From: JAPHTQ01 sp050295975
Lineage (GTDB): Bacteria; Pseudomonadota; Gammaproteobacteria; Thiohalomonadales; Thiohalomonadaceae
Assembly (NCBI GenBank): GCA_050295975.1
Contig: JBNKQR010000003.1
Coordinates: forward strand, 1 to 64,000
Direction: 5' to 3'
Length of the DNA: 64,000 nucleotides
The position numbers were made by a program, and so were the translations under genes. Below, one piece after another: positions 1-8,803 of the stretch. Below the pieces are notes generated by a model that made no database searches, was not told where the DNA came from, and saw nothing but the letters and a program-made list of their open reading frames with translations. Each line of letters starts with the position of its first letter. Positions within the stretch are counted from its first letter, which is position 1.

Positions 1-1
1 C

Positions 2-76
2 TACGGCTGGCGGCAACAGGCACTGGCGGAAAATGCAGAGAAGATTCGGGAAGTGGGTGAAGAGTTGTATGGCCGT
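2..76 (+). pseudogene. RmuC-family fragment at the window edge
   Basis: Read in the frame starting at base 2, the first 25 codons give a peptide with YGWRQQALAENAEKIREVG and then EELYGR. This resembles the conserved C-terminal helical region of RmuC-family DNA recombination proteins, which typically reads GWRQE..AENA..I..LG.ELY.R. The similarity stops near base 76; the frame then runs through unrelated codons to a stop. The next recognisable protein, an acyl-CoA dehydrogenase, is in another frame. Either two genes were fused by a deletion or rearrangement, or this is a misjoined contig end. The family call is from memory of the motif. Confidence 0.5.
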
Positions 77-78
77 CG

Positions 79-1146
79 ATGCGGACGGCCCAAGGCAACG
101 GCGTCAGCTGTGGTGCCCTCGAACATAAGATGGGGATCAAGGCATCTTCCACCTGCGTGATGAACTTTGACGATGCCAGCGGCTGGTTGATCGGACAACC
201 GAACAAAGGTATGCGGGCGATGTTCACCTTTATGAATACCGCGCGTCTTGGTGTCGGTGTGCAGGGGATCGGCATCGGTGATGCCGCCTATCAGGGCGCC
301 GTGGCCTATGCCCGCGAACGCCTGCAGGGCCGCGCGTTAAAGGGACCAAAATCGCTCGATAAACCGGCCGACTCGCTGCTGGTCCATCCAGATGTGCGCC
401 GCATGTTGTTGACCCAGCGCGCCTATGTGGAAGGCATCCGCGCCATGGGTAGCTGGATTGCCCGTGAGATCGACGTCTACGAACGCTCCACCGACAAGGC
501 AGAGGCCCAGGCGGCAGAGGATCTGGTGGCACTGCTGATCCCGGTGTTCAAGGCTTTCGGTACCGACATCGGTTTCGACTGCGCCAACCTTGGCGTACAG
601 GTCTTCGGCGGTCACGGCTATATCCGCGAACACGGTATGGAGCAGTACGTACGCGACGCACGCATTACTCAGATCTACGAAGGCACCAACGGCGTTCAGG
701 CACTCGATCTGGTGGGACGCAAAATGTCCGCCCACTTCGGCCGTTACATGCGCCGCTTCTTCCAGCCTGTGGCCGCCTATATCGAAGAACGCCAGTCAAA
801 CGAGCAGCTTGCCGAGTTCGTCGGGCCGCTGGCCAAGGCCTTCGGTCGTCTGCAACGTGCCAGTGCCTGGATCGCCCAGAACGGTATGGCCGATCCCGAC
901 GAGGCCGGCGCCGCATCGAGCGATTATCTGCGCCTGTTCGGTCTGACTGCGTTGGCCTACATGTGGACACGCATGGCCGAAGTTTCCCTGGACAAACTGG
1001 ATGGGGAAGAGGCCCGCTTCTATCAGGCAAAGGTCGATACGGCACGCTTCTACATGCAGCGTCTGTTGCCACAAAGCGGCGGACTCTTCAGTTCGATTCT
1101 GGCCGGTGGCAAATCGATGATGGCCTTCGACGACGACGCCTTTTAA
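79..1146 (+). CDS. Acyl-CoA dehydrogenase, C-terminal part only (5' truncated)
   Basis: This is the C-terminal ~355 residues of a FadE/AcdA-like flavoprotein of the ~600-residue acyl-CoA dehydrogenase subfamily, which introduces the alpha,beta double bond in fatty acyl-CoA during beta-oxidation. The family's middle motif NGVSCGALEHKMGIKAS starts almost at the first codon, so the N-terminal FAD/substrate domain is missing. VFGGHGYIREHGMEQYVRDA and IYEGTNGVQALDL are the hallmark C-terminal segments; the last ~120 residues match the extra acetyl-CoA-dehydrogenase-type C-terminal domain. The ATG at the start is only the first in-frame codon after a stop at 58-60 and is unlikely to be the true start. 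A VDADG-like stretch in another frame just upstream hints at a frameshift or junction at 70-92. Confidence 0.9.
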   Translation: MRTAQGNGVSCGALEHKMGIKASSTCVMNFDDASGWLIGQPNKGMRAMFTFMNTARLGVGVQGIGIGDAAYQGAVAYARERLQGRALKGPKSLDKPADSLLVHPDVRRMLLTQRAYVEGIRAMGSWIAREIDVYERSTDKAEAQAAEDLVALLIPVFKAFGTDIGFDCANLGVQVFGGHGYIREHGMEQYVRDARITQIYEGTNGVQALDLVGRKMSAHFGRYMRRFFQPVAAYIEERQSNEQLAEFVGPLAKAFGRLQRASAWIAQNGMADPDEAGAASSDYLRLFGLTALAYMWTRMAEVSLDKLDGEEARFYQAKVDTARFYMQRLLPQSGGLFSSILAGGKSMMAFDDDAF

Positions 1147-1176
1147 GCACTTAGACGGGTTGCGGAGATTGACGAA

Positions 1177-1686
1177 GTGAATCTGTTCTTCCGCATGTTG
1201 CGGGTCCTGCTGACGGGTCTGTTCCGCTCGCGCATCGGCCTGCTCGACAGCTCCGAGTTGAAGTTCCGGGTCCTGCCGACGGATCTGGATATCAACATGC
1301 ACATGACCAATGCGCGCTATCTCAGCTTTATGGATCTGGGGCGCACGGATCTGCTGCTCCGCACCGGGATGCTACCGATGATGCGCAAGGAGAAGTGGAT
1401 GCCGGTGGTGGGACATATCGATATCACGTTCCGCCGTTCGCTGTCCCCGTTTCAGCGCTTCAGTCTTAAGAGTCGGTTGATGGGGTGGGATGAGAAATGG
1501 CTCTACATGGAACAGCGGCTGGAGAGTACCAGGGGAGTACATTCCGTTGCCATCGTTCGCGGTCTCTTTCTCGATCGCAATGGCTCGATCCCGACACAAC
1601 GCTTGCTCGATTACATGGGGTATCAGGGAGACTCCCCAACCATGCCGGATGAGGTACTCCGCATGAAGTCAGGAAAAAGCGAATAA
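1177..1686 (+). CDS. Acyl-CoA thioesterase, 4HBT_2 (THEM6-like) hot-dog fold
   Basis: A 169-residue hot-dog-fold protein of the THEM6/4-hydroxybenzoyl-CoA thioesterase-like group, expected to hydrolyse acyl-CoA or acyl-ACP thioesters. The diagnostic segment is LPTDLDINMHMTNARYLSF, with the Asp/Asn-rich active-site region seen in this family, followed by the alternating strands of the hot-dog sheet. A short hydrophobic N-terminus (LFFRMLRVLLTGLF) may bind membrane. It begins with GTG, preceded by a GGAG about 10 nt upstream, and lies 30 nt after the acyl-CoA dehydrogenase. It is followed by lipid genes on the same strand, so a role in acyl-CoA turnover is a reasonable inference; its substrate is unknown. 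Confidence 0.8.
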   Translation: MNLFFRMLRVLLTGLFRSRIGLLDSSELKFRVLPTDLDINMHMTNARYLSFMDLGRTDLLLRTGMLPMMRKEKWMPVVGHIDITFRRSLSPFQRFSLKSRLMGWDEKWLYMEQRLESTRGVHSVAIVRGLFLDRNGSIPTQRLLDYMGYQGDSPTMPDEVLRMKSGKSE

Positions 1687-1753
1687 AGAACGTGGTTTGT
1701 CGCTGAACGCCACGCATAACAAGCGGCCAAAGCAGCCGATGGAGGATGAGCAG

Positions 1754-2575
1754 ATGACCACCCTGAAGGGGAAAACCCTCTTTATCACCGGGGGCACCCG
1801 CGGTATTGGTTTGGCGATCGCATTGCGTGCCGCACAAGACGGCGCCAATATCGTCATCGCCGCGAAGACCGACACACCACACCCCCAACTGCCGGGCACG
1901 CTGGATACAGCTATCATCGAAATCGAAAAGGCTGGTGGCAAGGCACTTGCGATCAAAACCGACATTCGCGATGAAGATCAGATCGCCGCTGCGGTCGCGC
2001 AGACTGTGGAACAATTTGGTGGCATCGACATCCTGGTGAACAACGCCAGTGCCATTAATCTTACCGGTACGTTGGAAACACCGATGAAACGCTATGACCT
2101 GATGAATCAGGTCAATGCCCGCGGCACATTCGCCACTTCGCAGGCATGCCTGCCGCATCTGCTTAAGGCAGGTAACCCCCATATCCTCAACCTTTCACCA
2201 CCGCTCTCCATGAACCCAAAGTGGTTCAAGAATCATGTCGCTTACACCATGGCCAAGTACGGCATGAGTCTTTGCGTACTGGGCATGGCGGAGGAGTTTC
2301 GCGACCAGGGTGTGGCGATTAACGCACTATGGCCACGCACTGTGATCTACACCGCCGCCGTCGCCATGCTGAAGGGAATGGTCAAGCCAGAAAACTGCCG
2401 CAAGCCAGAGATTGTTGCCGATGCGGCCCACGCGATTTTGATCCGTGAAAGCGGTTCCTGCACGGGCAACTTCTTCATTGATGATGAAGTGCTGCGAGAA
2501 GGGGGCGTTACGGATTTTGATCGCTACGCCATTGACCCCAAGGGGCAGCTTTTTCCAGATTTCTTTTTAGATTGA
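1754..2575 (+). CDS. SDR-family oxidoreductase, HSDL2-like
   Basis: A 273-residue classical short-chain dehydrogenase/reductase. It has the nucleotide-binding glycine motif TGGTRGIG near the N-terminus, NNAS in the middle, and the catalytic Tyr164-x3-Lys168 (YTMAK). The active-site surroundings LNLSPPL and NPKWFKNHVAYTMAKYGMS are characteristic of hydroxysteroid-dehydrogenase-like protein 2 (HSDL2) relatives, which act in fatty-acyl metabolism; the physiological substrate is not established. The ATG at 1754 is chosen because GGAGG lies at 1741-1745, eight bases upstream; an upstream in-frame TTG (1697) and ATG (1739) would add a basic extension before the Rossmann fold. It ends 9 nt before the acyl-CoA ligase and is probably cotranscribed with it. 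Confidence 0.88.
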   Translation: MTTLKGKTLFITGGTRGIGLAIALRAAQDGANIVIAAKTDTPHPQLPGTLDTAIIEIEKAGGKALAIKTDIRDEDQIAAAVAQTVEQFGGIDILVNNASAINLTGTLETPMKRYDLMNQVNARGTFATSQACLPHLLKAGNPHILNLSPPLSMNPKWFKNHVAYTMAKYGMSLCVLGMAEEFRDQGVAINALWPRTVIYTAAVAMLKGMVKPENCRKPEIVADAAHAILIRESGSCTGNFFIDDEVLREGGVTDFDRYAIDPKGQLFPDFFLD

Positions 2576-2584
2576 GGATTGGTG

Positions 2585-4444
2585 ATGCCGATGCATAGTA
2601 ATGAAGCAATGCAGGCGCAGGATAACCATCCTGAACCTACCCGATTGAAGTCTAATGTTATCTCAGCTGATGAGGCCGTCACTCTGGGTGGCTTGTTCCA
2701 AAGACGGGTAGCACGCACTCCCAATGCGCCGGGCTTTCGCTACTTCGATACCGATGAACAAGACTGGCGGGATATAAGCTGGTTGCAAATGGCAAGCCAG
2801 GTGGCGCGCTGGCAAGATGCCATGCTGCAAGAGAATTTATCACCGGGTGATCGTGTTGCGGTGATGATGCGTAACTGCGCCAAGTGGGTCATGTTCGATC
2901 AGGCTGCACTGGCATTGGGACTGGTTACCGTACCGATCTATGCGGATGACCGCGGTGGCAATGTCTCCTACATCCTGCGTGATTCTGGAAGCCGCCTGCT
3001 GGTCATCGGCGATCAGGAGGAGTGGGGGCGTATTGAAACGGAACTGCAGGCGATGCCAGACGTAGAACGAATTGTTCTGGTTAAACCAGTGGATGGTCCT
3101 GTCAATGACACGCGAGTGAAGCTGCTTGATGAATGGTTACCAGAAGAGGGCGGGGCTTTACGCACTTCCAGCTCCAAAACAGACGACTTGGCATCTATTG
3201 TCTACACCTCAGGCACCACCGGCTTTCCAAAAGGGGTGATGTTGAGTCACCGCAATATGTTGAGCAATGCAGAGGCTGGGGCACGGGTGGTCGACCTCGG
3301 TGAATCGGATATTGCTTTGTCGTTCCTGCCGCTCTCACACACACTGGAACGCACCCTCGGTTACTACTTCGCCGTTATGGTCGGCATGACCACCGCCTAC
3401 GCCCGCTCAATTAACCAACTGGCGGAAGACCTGCAAATTATTCGCCCTACAGTGCTAATTAGTGTGCCGCGTATTTACGAACGTGTGTATGCAAAAGTGA
3501 TGGCGGGACTGGACGAAAAGGGCTCGATCGCAAAGCGATTATTTGCACTTGCTGTCGATATTGGCTGGAAACGTTTCCTTAATCTCCAGGGGCGTGGCCG
3601 TTGGACACCCTCACTATTGGCCTGGCCGCTACTTGAGCGTCTGGTGGCACGCAAACTTACCGACAAACTGGGGGGACGAATTCGTGTTGCCGTAAGCGGT
3701 GGCGCGGCCCTGGTGCCAAAAATATCGGAGGCCTTTGTCGGACTGGGTGTGCCAATTCTGCAGGGCTACGGGCTAACGGAAAGCTCACCGGTGATCAGCT
3801 GTAACCGACCAGATAACAATGTCCCGGAGAGTGTTGGTTTGGTGCTGGACGGTGTGGAAGTCAAAATCGGAGAAAACGACGAACTGCTGGCACGTGGACC
3901 GAACATCATGCTCGGTTACTGGAACAACCAGGAAGCAAACGGTCGGGTCCTCGATGCCGATGGCTGGCTACATACAGGTGACAAAGTACGCATCGACAAC
4001 GAAGGACACATCTATATCACCGGACGCATCAAGGAGATCATCGTTCTCAGTAATGGTGAAAAAGTCTCCCCGGCAGATATGGAGATGGCCATCACCATGG
4101 ACCCGCTGATCGAACAGGTGATGGTGATCGGCGAGCAGCGGCCATACCTCTCCGCCATCTGCATTCTTGATCCCGAATACTGGAAAGAATTTGCACCCAC
4201 CATTGATGTCGACCCAGAACAGCCTGGCGCATTGCAACAGCCCGAGGTAGAAAACGCCCTGCTCGCCAGGATTGCAGAACAGATCAAGATGTTCCCTGGT
4301 TATGCACGGATATTACGTGTCCATCTCAGTTTCGAACCCTGGTCAATCGAAAACGGCCTGATGACCCCAACCCACAAATTAAAGCGCGCCCAGGTGATAA
4401 AAAAGCTGGAAACGCCGGTAGAAAAACTTTACTCGGGACATTGA
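2585..4444 (+). CDS. Long-chain acyl-CoA synthetase (AMP-forming)
   Basis: A ~619-residue member of the ANL adenylate-forming superfamily, of the long FAA1/FadD15-like type. It would activate free fatty acids to acyl-CoA via an acyl-adenylate. Visible motifs are the P-loop YTSGTTGFPKGVMLSH, the aromatic motif QGYGLTESSPV, the adenylate-binding GWLHTGD, and the hinge/C-terminal region GRIKEIIVLSNGEKVSP. There are several possible starts (TTG 2579, GTG 2582, ATG 2585, ATG 2591). ATG 2585 follows a GAGGA at a good distance and is preferred. The neighbouring FadL channel, SDR and ketosynthase suggest uptake and activation of exogenous fatty acids. No sign of disruption. Confidence 0.92.
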   Translation: MPMHSNEAMQAQDNHPEPTRLKSNVISADEAVTLGGLFQRRVARTPNAPGFRYFDTDEQDWRDISWLQMASQVARWQDAMLQENLSPGDRVAVMMRNCAKWVMFDQAALALGLVTVPIYADDRGGNVSYILRDSGSRLLVIGDQEEWGRIETELQAMPDVERIVLVKPVDGPVNDTRVKLLDEWLPEEGGALRTSSSKTDDLASIVYTSGTTGFPKGVMLSHRNMLSNAEAGARVVDLGESDIALSFLPLSHTLERTLGYYFAVMVGMTTAYARSINQLAEDLQIIRPTVLISVPRIYERVYAKVMAGLDEKGSIAKRLFALAVDIGWKRFLNLQGRGRWTPSLLAWPLLERLVARKLTDKLGGRIRVAVSGGAALVPKISEAFVGLGVPILQGYGLTESSPVISCNRPDNNVPESVGLVLDGVEVKIGENDELLARGPNIMLGYWNNQEANGRVLDADGWLHTGDKVRIDNEGHIYITGRIKEIIVLSNGEKVSPADMEMAITMDPLIEQVMVIGEQRPYLSAICILDPEYWKEFAPTIDVDPEQPGALQQPEVENALLARIAEQIKMFPGYARILRVHLSFEPWSIENGLMTPTHKLKRAQVIKKLETPVEKLYSGH

Positions 4445-4629
4445 GCCGGTAGTCCTGCATGAAAACAAGCAAACATCATTTTATGGCCAGATTGTTTTGG
4501 CCATGTTGAGCAATAGGTTGCCGTACTGGATTGAGATAAACGTACGACGCCAATTGGCAGTAACGGTCATCCAGCGATATCAGGCGACCGAATTTATCGA
4601 TAATTCAATACCAAAGGGGAAACAACAAT
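4445..4629. other. Intergenic region upstream of fadL-like gene
   Basis: This 185-bp gap separates the acyl-CoA ligase from the FadL-like gene. It contains a 7-bp inverted repeat, ATGGCCA/TGGCCAT, at 4483-4504 with an 8-nt loop; there is no T-run after it, so it is not a typical terminator and could be an operator. A purine-rich AGGGGAAACAAC just before 4630 is the ribosome-binding site of the next gene. I see no convincing -35/-10 pair. Confidence 0.4.
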
Positions 4630-5991
4630 ATGGGTAAGAAAAGAATTAATCCGGCGATAGCTTCGCTGCTCGTTGCTGGCGCGACACTTGGTATGGGAGA
4701 AGCCAGTGCATCGGGTTTTGCACTGGTCGAGCAGAGCGTCAAACAGGTTGGTAGTGCCATCTCTGGAGGTGCAGCATCCGCAGAAGACGCATCCACTATC
4801 TTCTTCAATCCAGCCGGGATGACACGCTTGAATGGAGACCAGGTAGTTGTGGGAGCACACTACATTGTTCCGTCTGCTAAATATTCCGGTGATGCCACCA
4901 CCAATCCGCTGCTGGGTGGTGCCCCTATCAGTGGCGGTAACAGCGGTGATGCCAGTAGTGGCGCGCTTGTTCCCAGCTTTTACTACGTTCATGAACTCAA
5001 TAACCAGTTGGTACTCGGCCTGGGCGTCGGTGCACCGTTCGGTCTAAAAACCGATTATGACAGCGGCTGGGAAGGTCGCTATCACGCGCTCACCTCGGAC
5101 CTTCAAACCCTCAATATCAATCCGTCCCTTGCCTATAAAGTGAATAACAAACTCTCTTTTGGGGCAGGTATCAACTACATGAAAGCCAGTGCTGAACTCT
5201 CCAACGCAGTCGATTACAGCGCTGCCTGTATCGCCGCGGCAGGTGGTGCAACATGTGCGGGTTTGGGTTTGGCGACTCCAGGAACCGCAGCAACGGATGG
5301 CAAGGTCGTCGTTAAAGGTGATAACTGGAGTTACGGATACAATCTGGGACTTCTTTATGACCTGAGTCAGGAGACGCGCATCGGGCTTGCCTATCGCTCT
5401 GAGGTTAAACAGAAACTGACTGGGACAGCGGATTTTACAGCGCCTAATGCCACAGCAGAAGCGGTCCTTGGTTCAGTATTAGCAGATACCGATGCCACTG
5501 CATCTGTGACCTTGCCTGCAAGTCTCTCTCTGAGTATGACCAGTATGGTAGCTCCGGAGTGGGAAGTGATGGCCGATATCACCTGGACCGGTTGGAGCAG
5601 CTTCGACGAATTGCGGATCGAGTTCGATAACCCACTAAAAGATGACTCGGTACAACCTGAAAACTGGAGAGATACCTATAAGGTTTCCGTCGGTTTCAAC
5701 TTCCATCAGAATGCGGAATGGACCTGGCGCGGTGGTGTTGCTTACGACCAGACACCGATTAAAAATGCCGAAGATCGGACACCGCGAATCCCCGGTAACG
5801 ACAGAACCTGGATTGCTGCAGGGGCTTCATACAAGGTATCTCCGGCGATAACGGTCGATTATGCACTGGCCCATCTTTTCGTCGCCAAGACGGATATCCG
5901 TGCGACCGATACCAATTTTGGGCATGAGCTGAATGGAAGCTACGACTCGGATGTGAATATTGCATCCATCGGCGTCGTCTGGGACTTCTAA
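4630..5991 (+). CDS. FadL/OmpP1/TodX-family outer-membrane transporter
   Basis: A 453-residue outer-membrane beta-barrel of the FadL family, which passes long-chain fatty acids or other hydrophobic compounds across the outer membrane. The N-terminus has a signal peptide (positive MGKKR, then a hydrophobic stretch ending ASA). The mature start SGFALVEQSVKQVGSAISGG and DASTIFFNPAGMTRL are classic FadL N-terminal hatch motifs. The rest alternates amphipathic strands and ends with an aromatic C-terminal residue (VVWDF), typical of BAM-targeted barrels. A two-cysteine loop (SAACIAAAGGATCAG) is present. A hairpin with a short T-run follows at 5999-6032. Its position between the ligase and the ketosynthase supports lipid uptake. 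Confidence 0.92.
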   Translation: MGKKRINPAIASLLVAGATLGMGEASASGFALVEQSVKQVGSAISGGAASAEDASTIFFNPAGMTRLNGDQVVVGAHYIVPSAKYSGDATTNPLLGGAPISGGNSGDASSGALVPSFYYVHELNNQLVLGLGVGAPFGLKTDYDSGWEGRYHALTSDLQTLNINPSLAYKVNNKLSFGAGINYMKASAELSNAVDYSAACIAAAGGATCAGLGLATPGTAATDGKVVVKGDNWSYGYNLGLLYDLSQETRIGLAYRSEVKQKLTGTADFTAPNATAEAVLGSVLADTDATASVTLPASLSLSMTSMVAPEWEVMADITWTGWSSFDELRIEFDNPLKDDSVQPENWRDTYKVSVGFNFHQNAEWTWRGGVAYDQTPIKNAEDRTPRIPGNDRTWIAAGASYKVSPAITVDYALAHLFVAKTDIRATDTNFGHELNGSYDSDVNIASIGVVWDF

Positions 5992-5998
5992 CTGATCA

Positions 5999-6032
5999 GG
6001 CAGGGTGCGATTCATCCGCATCCTGCCGTTTT
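5999..6032 (+). terminator. Rho-independent terminator after the FadL-like gene
   Basis: An 11-bp stem (GGCAGGGTGCG paired with CGCATCCTGCC, one G-T pair) with a 7-nt loop is followed by GTTTT, starting 8 nt after the stop codon. The T-run is short, so termination may be partial. Confidence 0.65.
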
Positions 6033-6068
6033 GTCATACATCAATATCAGCCAGAACCGGAGCACTTT

Positions 6069-7196
6069 ATGCAGCTAACAAAAGTCGTCATCAGTGGAAC
6101 CGGATTGTTTACACCTCCGGAAACCATTAGTAACGCCGAACTGGTTGAATCCTTCAATCGATATGTGGACGACTTCAATCGGGAAAACAAGCAATCCATA
6201 GACGCAGGTAAGCTAGAACCTCTAGCTTATTCCAGCGAAGAATTCATTTTAAAAGCGTCCGGCATAGAAAAGCGTTATGTGGTGAACAAGTCCGGTGTGC
6301 TGGACCCTTCCCGGTTATGTCCATCCATTCCGGAGCGCAGTAACGAAGAACAATCTATACAATGCGAAATGGCGGTGAATGCTGCTACTGAGGCACTGGC
6401 GCAGGCCAACAAGAGTGCGGCGGAAATCGATGCTGTGATTGTTGCCTGTTCGAATCCACAGCGGGCCTATCCGGCTATCTCTATCGAAGTTCAAAACGCC
6501 TTGGGTATTCAAGGCTTCGGTTTTGACATGAACGTGGCGTGTTCCTCTGCCACTTTCGCCTTGCAAACAGCAAGGGACGCGATTTTATCCGGCTCTGCCA
6601 AAGCGGTGTTGGTGGTTAACCCTGAACTCGTTTCTGGCCAACTGGCCTGGCTGGATCGTGACTGCCACTTTATTTTTGGTGACGCTTGCACGGCCATTGT
6701 GGTAGAAGCCGCCGATAGCAGTAAAAGCGATGACAATTGGGAAATCGTCAGTACTCGACTGCAAACACAGTTTTCCAACAATATTCGCAATAACTTCGGC
6801 TACCTCAATCGTTGCGATGAGAGTGGTGTAGGCGCTAGAGACAAACTGTTCTGCCAGAACGGTCGTAAGGTCTTCAAAGAGGTCGTACCTATGGTGGCGG
6901 AGATGATTGCTACCCACCTTGCCGGTGAAGCCATCGAACTGTCCGAGCTGAAGCGCATGTGGCTGCACCAGGCCAATCTTAGTATGAATCATTTGATTTC
7001 GAAAAAAGTACTGGGTCGAGAGGCTACTACGGAAGAGGCACCGGTAATACTGAACGAATACGCTAATACTAGTTCCGCCGGTTCAATTATTGCCTTCCAC
7101 AAGCACAGGAAAGATATGGTGCCAAACGAGATTGGCGTGATCTGTTCGTTTGGCGCTGGCTATTCGGCTGGTAGCATTATTGTGAAGCGTCAATAA
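6069..7196 (+). CDS. Beta-ketoacyl-ACP synthase III-like (FabH2/PA3286-like)
   Basis: A 375-residue thiolase-fold condensing enzyme. The catalytic triad of KAS III enzymes is visible: Cys158 in NVACSSATFAL, His300 in WLHQANLSMNHL and Asn333 in NEYANTSSAG. It is longer than housekeeping FabH (~320 residues), with an insertion after the N-terminal strand. That size and its company of beta-oxidation-type genes recall Pseudomonas PA3286, a KAS III known to feed medium-chain acyl-CoA from beta-oxidation into fatty acid synthesis; equivalence here is inferred. An OleA- or PQS-type ketosynthase is the alternative. The stop codon overlaps a possible upstream ATG of the next gene, suggesting translational coupling. 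Confidence 0.85.
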   Translation: MQLTKVVISGTGLFTPPETISNAELVESFNRYVDDFNRENKQSIDAGKLEPLAYSSEEFILKASGIEKRYVVNKSGVLDPSRLCPSIPERSNEEQSIQCEMAVNAATEALAQANKSAAEIDAVIVACSNPQRAYPAISIEVQNALGIQGFGFDMNVACSSATFALQTARDAILSGSAKAVLVVNPELVSGQLAWLDRDCHFIFGDACTAIVVEAADSSKSDDNWEIVSTRLQTQFSNNIRNNFGYLNRCDESGVGARDKLFCQNGRKVFKEVVPMVAEMIATHLAGEAIELSELKRMWLHQANLSMNHLISKKVLGREATTEEAPVILNEYANTSSAGSIIAFHKHRKDMVPNEIGVICSFGAGYSAGSIIVKRQ

Positions 7197-7219
7197 TGCA
7201 ACAACTCAAGGGGATAACC

Positions 7220-7795
7220 ATGTATAAATTTGTTCTGTTTGCGGTGATATCGATAGCCACCTGTGCATCCGCCCTGGGCGGAGAACTGGCCGGTGTCGAG
7301 GTGGATAACCAGATCACCAACGCCAGCGGTACGGTTCTGCAACTCAACGGCATGGGTCTGCGTGAGAAACTTTGGATCGATGTTTATGTAGGTTCCCTCT
7401 ATCTGGCGACACCAAGTCATGATGCTGCCGAGGTATTCGCACAGCCAGGACCGTTCAGGGTGCAAATGGATTTTCTCTATGATGAGGTTTCAGCCGAGAA
7501 ACTGGTGGCTGCATGGCAGGAAGGGTTTGAAAGGAACCTGCCAGCGAATTCACGGGTGAAGCTCGACGAGCGTATCAAACAGTTCAACGCCCTGTTCTCG
7601 GAAAGCGCATTGAAAGGCGATCGTATCCTGATCGATTACATTCCCTCCCAGGGCACCCGCGTGATCAAAAACGACAAACTGCTCGGCACAGTAGCAGGTG
7701 AAGATTTCAAACACGCTGTACTAGCCATCTGGTTGGGCGATGCTCCGGCAGATGAAGAATTAAAGACAGGTATGCTGGGTGAACAGGGAGAGTAG
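7220..7795 (+). CDS. Secreted chalcone-isomerase-fold protein
   Basis: A 191-residue protein with a signal peptide (MYKFVLFAVISIATCASALGG) and a chalcone-isomerase-like domain of the bacterial periplasmic type. The recognisable block is LNGMGLREKLWIDVYVGSLYL, followed by the ...FLYDEVSAEKLVAAWQEGF... helix and the LLGTVAGEDFKHAVLAIWLGD end. Members of this fold can bind fatty acids; the enzymatic activity of plant chalcone isomerase is not expected. ATG 7220 is chosen because AGGGGAT lies just upstream and a signal peptide follows directly; an ATG at 7196 overlapping the previous stop would add eight residues. It is next to the ketosynthase and may bind lipid in the periplasm. Confidence 0.82.
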   Translation: MYKFVLFAVISIATCASALGGELAGVEVDNQITNASGTVLQLNGMGLREKLWIDVYVGSLYLATPSHDAAEVFAQPGPFRVQMDFLYDEVSAEKLVAAWQEGFERNLPANSRVKLDERIKQFNALFSESALKGDRILIDYIPSQGTRVIKNDKLLGTVAGEDFKHAVLAIWLGDAPADEELKTGMLGEQGE

Positions 7796-7844
7796 GGCGG
7801 TAGGGAATTTCTTCTAGTCAGCCTATACATTTGAGGGGGAGTGT

Positions 7845-8768
7845 ATGAAACGCATAGGAGTAGTGATTGACTCAGCATGTGACTTACCTGCTGACTATAT
7901 CAGCCAGCAAAATATACTGGTGCTGCCTATCAATCTCTATCTAGGCAATGAACACCTGCTGGATGTGCGTGATCCAGACACTACTATCGACTTTTATGAA
8001 CGCTATGCCAGAAACCGTAAACAGGCAGCTGAAACAGCTCCGCCTAACACCGTGCAAATCATCGAATCATTGCTTGAATACGCAAGCCACTTCGATCGTC
8101 TCTTAATCGTTACCGTAACAAGTACTCGTAGTAAAGTTTATGAGAATGCCACCAAAGCACAGTTACCTCTAATTAATGCATTGATAAAACGGCGTCGTGA
8201 GGACGATGTTGGTGGTTCTGTATTACTTCGCGTACATGACAGTAAAACAATGTTTACCGGCCAGGCGGTGCTGGTTCATGAGATGGTCCGGTTGCTGCAG
8301 GACGGCCTGAATTTCAACGAGCTTTGCCACCGTGCTGATGAGTTCAGTGATCATATTCATGCCTATCTGGTTCCGAATGACCTTTTCTACGTCCGTGAAC
8401 GTGCCCGACAAAAAGGGGAAAAAAGTGTTAGCTGGCTTAGCTATCAGGCGGGAACACTTCTTAACATCAAACCTGTCATTCATATGCACCGGGGTAATAG
8501 TGGAGCACTGACCACAGCGCGAGGATTCGATAGCGCTCTGGAGAAGCTCATCGAGATTGCCACTACCGCGATTGACGATGGCTTGAAAACCAATACGGTA
8601 GTGTTGAGCTATGCCGGTGATCCGAAGGTCATGGGTGAGAACAGATTGATCCGCGAGTTTCGTGCCTATGCCGTCACCAAAGGAGTAGAAGTGCTGGAAT
8701 CGGTTATGAGCACAACTGCGGGTTTGAATGTAGGACCTGGAGCCGTATCGCTAGCCTATGCGGTTTGA
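7845..8768 (+). CDS. DegV-family fatty-acid-binding protein
   Basis: A 307-residue DegV-fold protein. It opens with VIDSACDLPADY, the family's N-terminal DSxxDL motif, and has the TSTRSKVYENA loop corresponding to the lipid-binding S/T-S region, then the C-terminal domain ending in VGPGAVSLAYAV (G-PG motif). DegV proteins bind a single fatty acid between two domains; in Firmicutes they hand fatty acids to fatty acid kinase FakA. No kinase gene is visible nearby, so its partner is unknown. It follows the lipid block, with a good GAGGGGG ribosome-binding site and a 50-nt gap, and precedes panD by 35 nt. Confidence 0.9.
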   Translation: MKRIGVVIDSACDLPADYISQQNILVLPINLYLGNEHLLDVRDPDTTIDFYERYARNRKQAAETAPPNTVQIIESLLEYASHFDRLLIVTVTSTRSKVYENATKAQLPLINALIKRRREDDVGGSVLLRVHDSKTMFTGQAVLVHEMVRLLQDGLNFNELCHRADEFSDHIHAYLVPNDLFYVRERARQKGEKSVSWLSYQAGTLLNIKPVIHMHRGNSGALTTARGFDSALEKLIEIATTAIDDGLKTNTVVLSYAGDPKVMGENRLIREFRAYAVTKGVEVLESVMSTTAGLNVGPGAVSLAYAV

Positions 8769-8803
8769 ATAAAGAAAGTCATAGCTGAAGAGGATAAACG
8801 CGT

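Noticed and set aside
1697..1753. Upstream start (TTG 1697) for the SDR gene
   Set aside because: The extension precedes the Rossmann fold and the GGAGG at 1741-1745 is correctly placed for ATG 1754.
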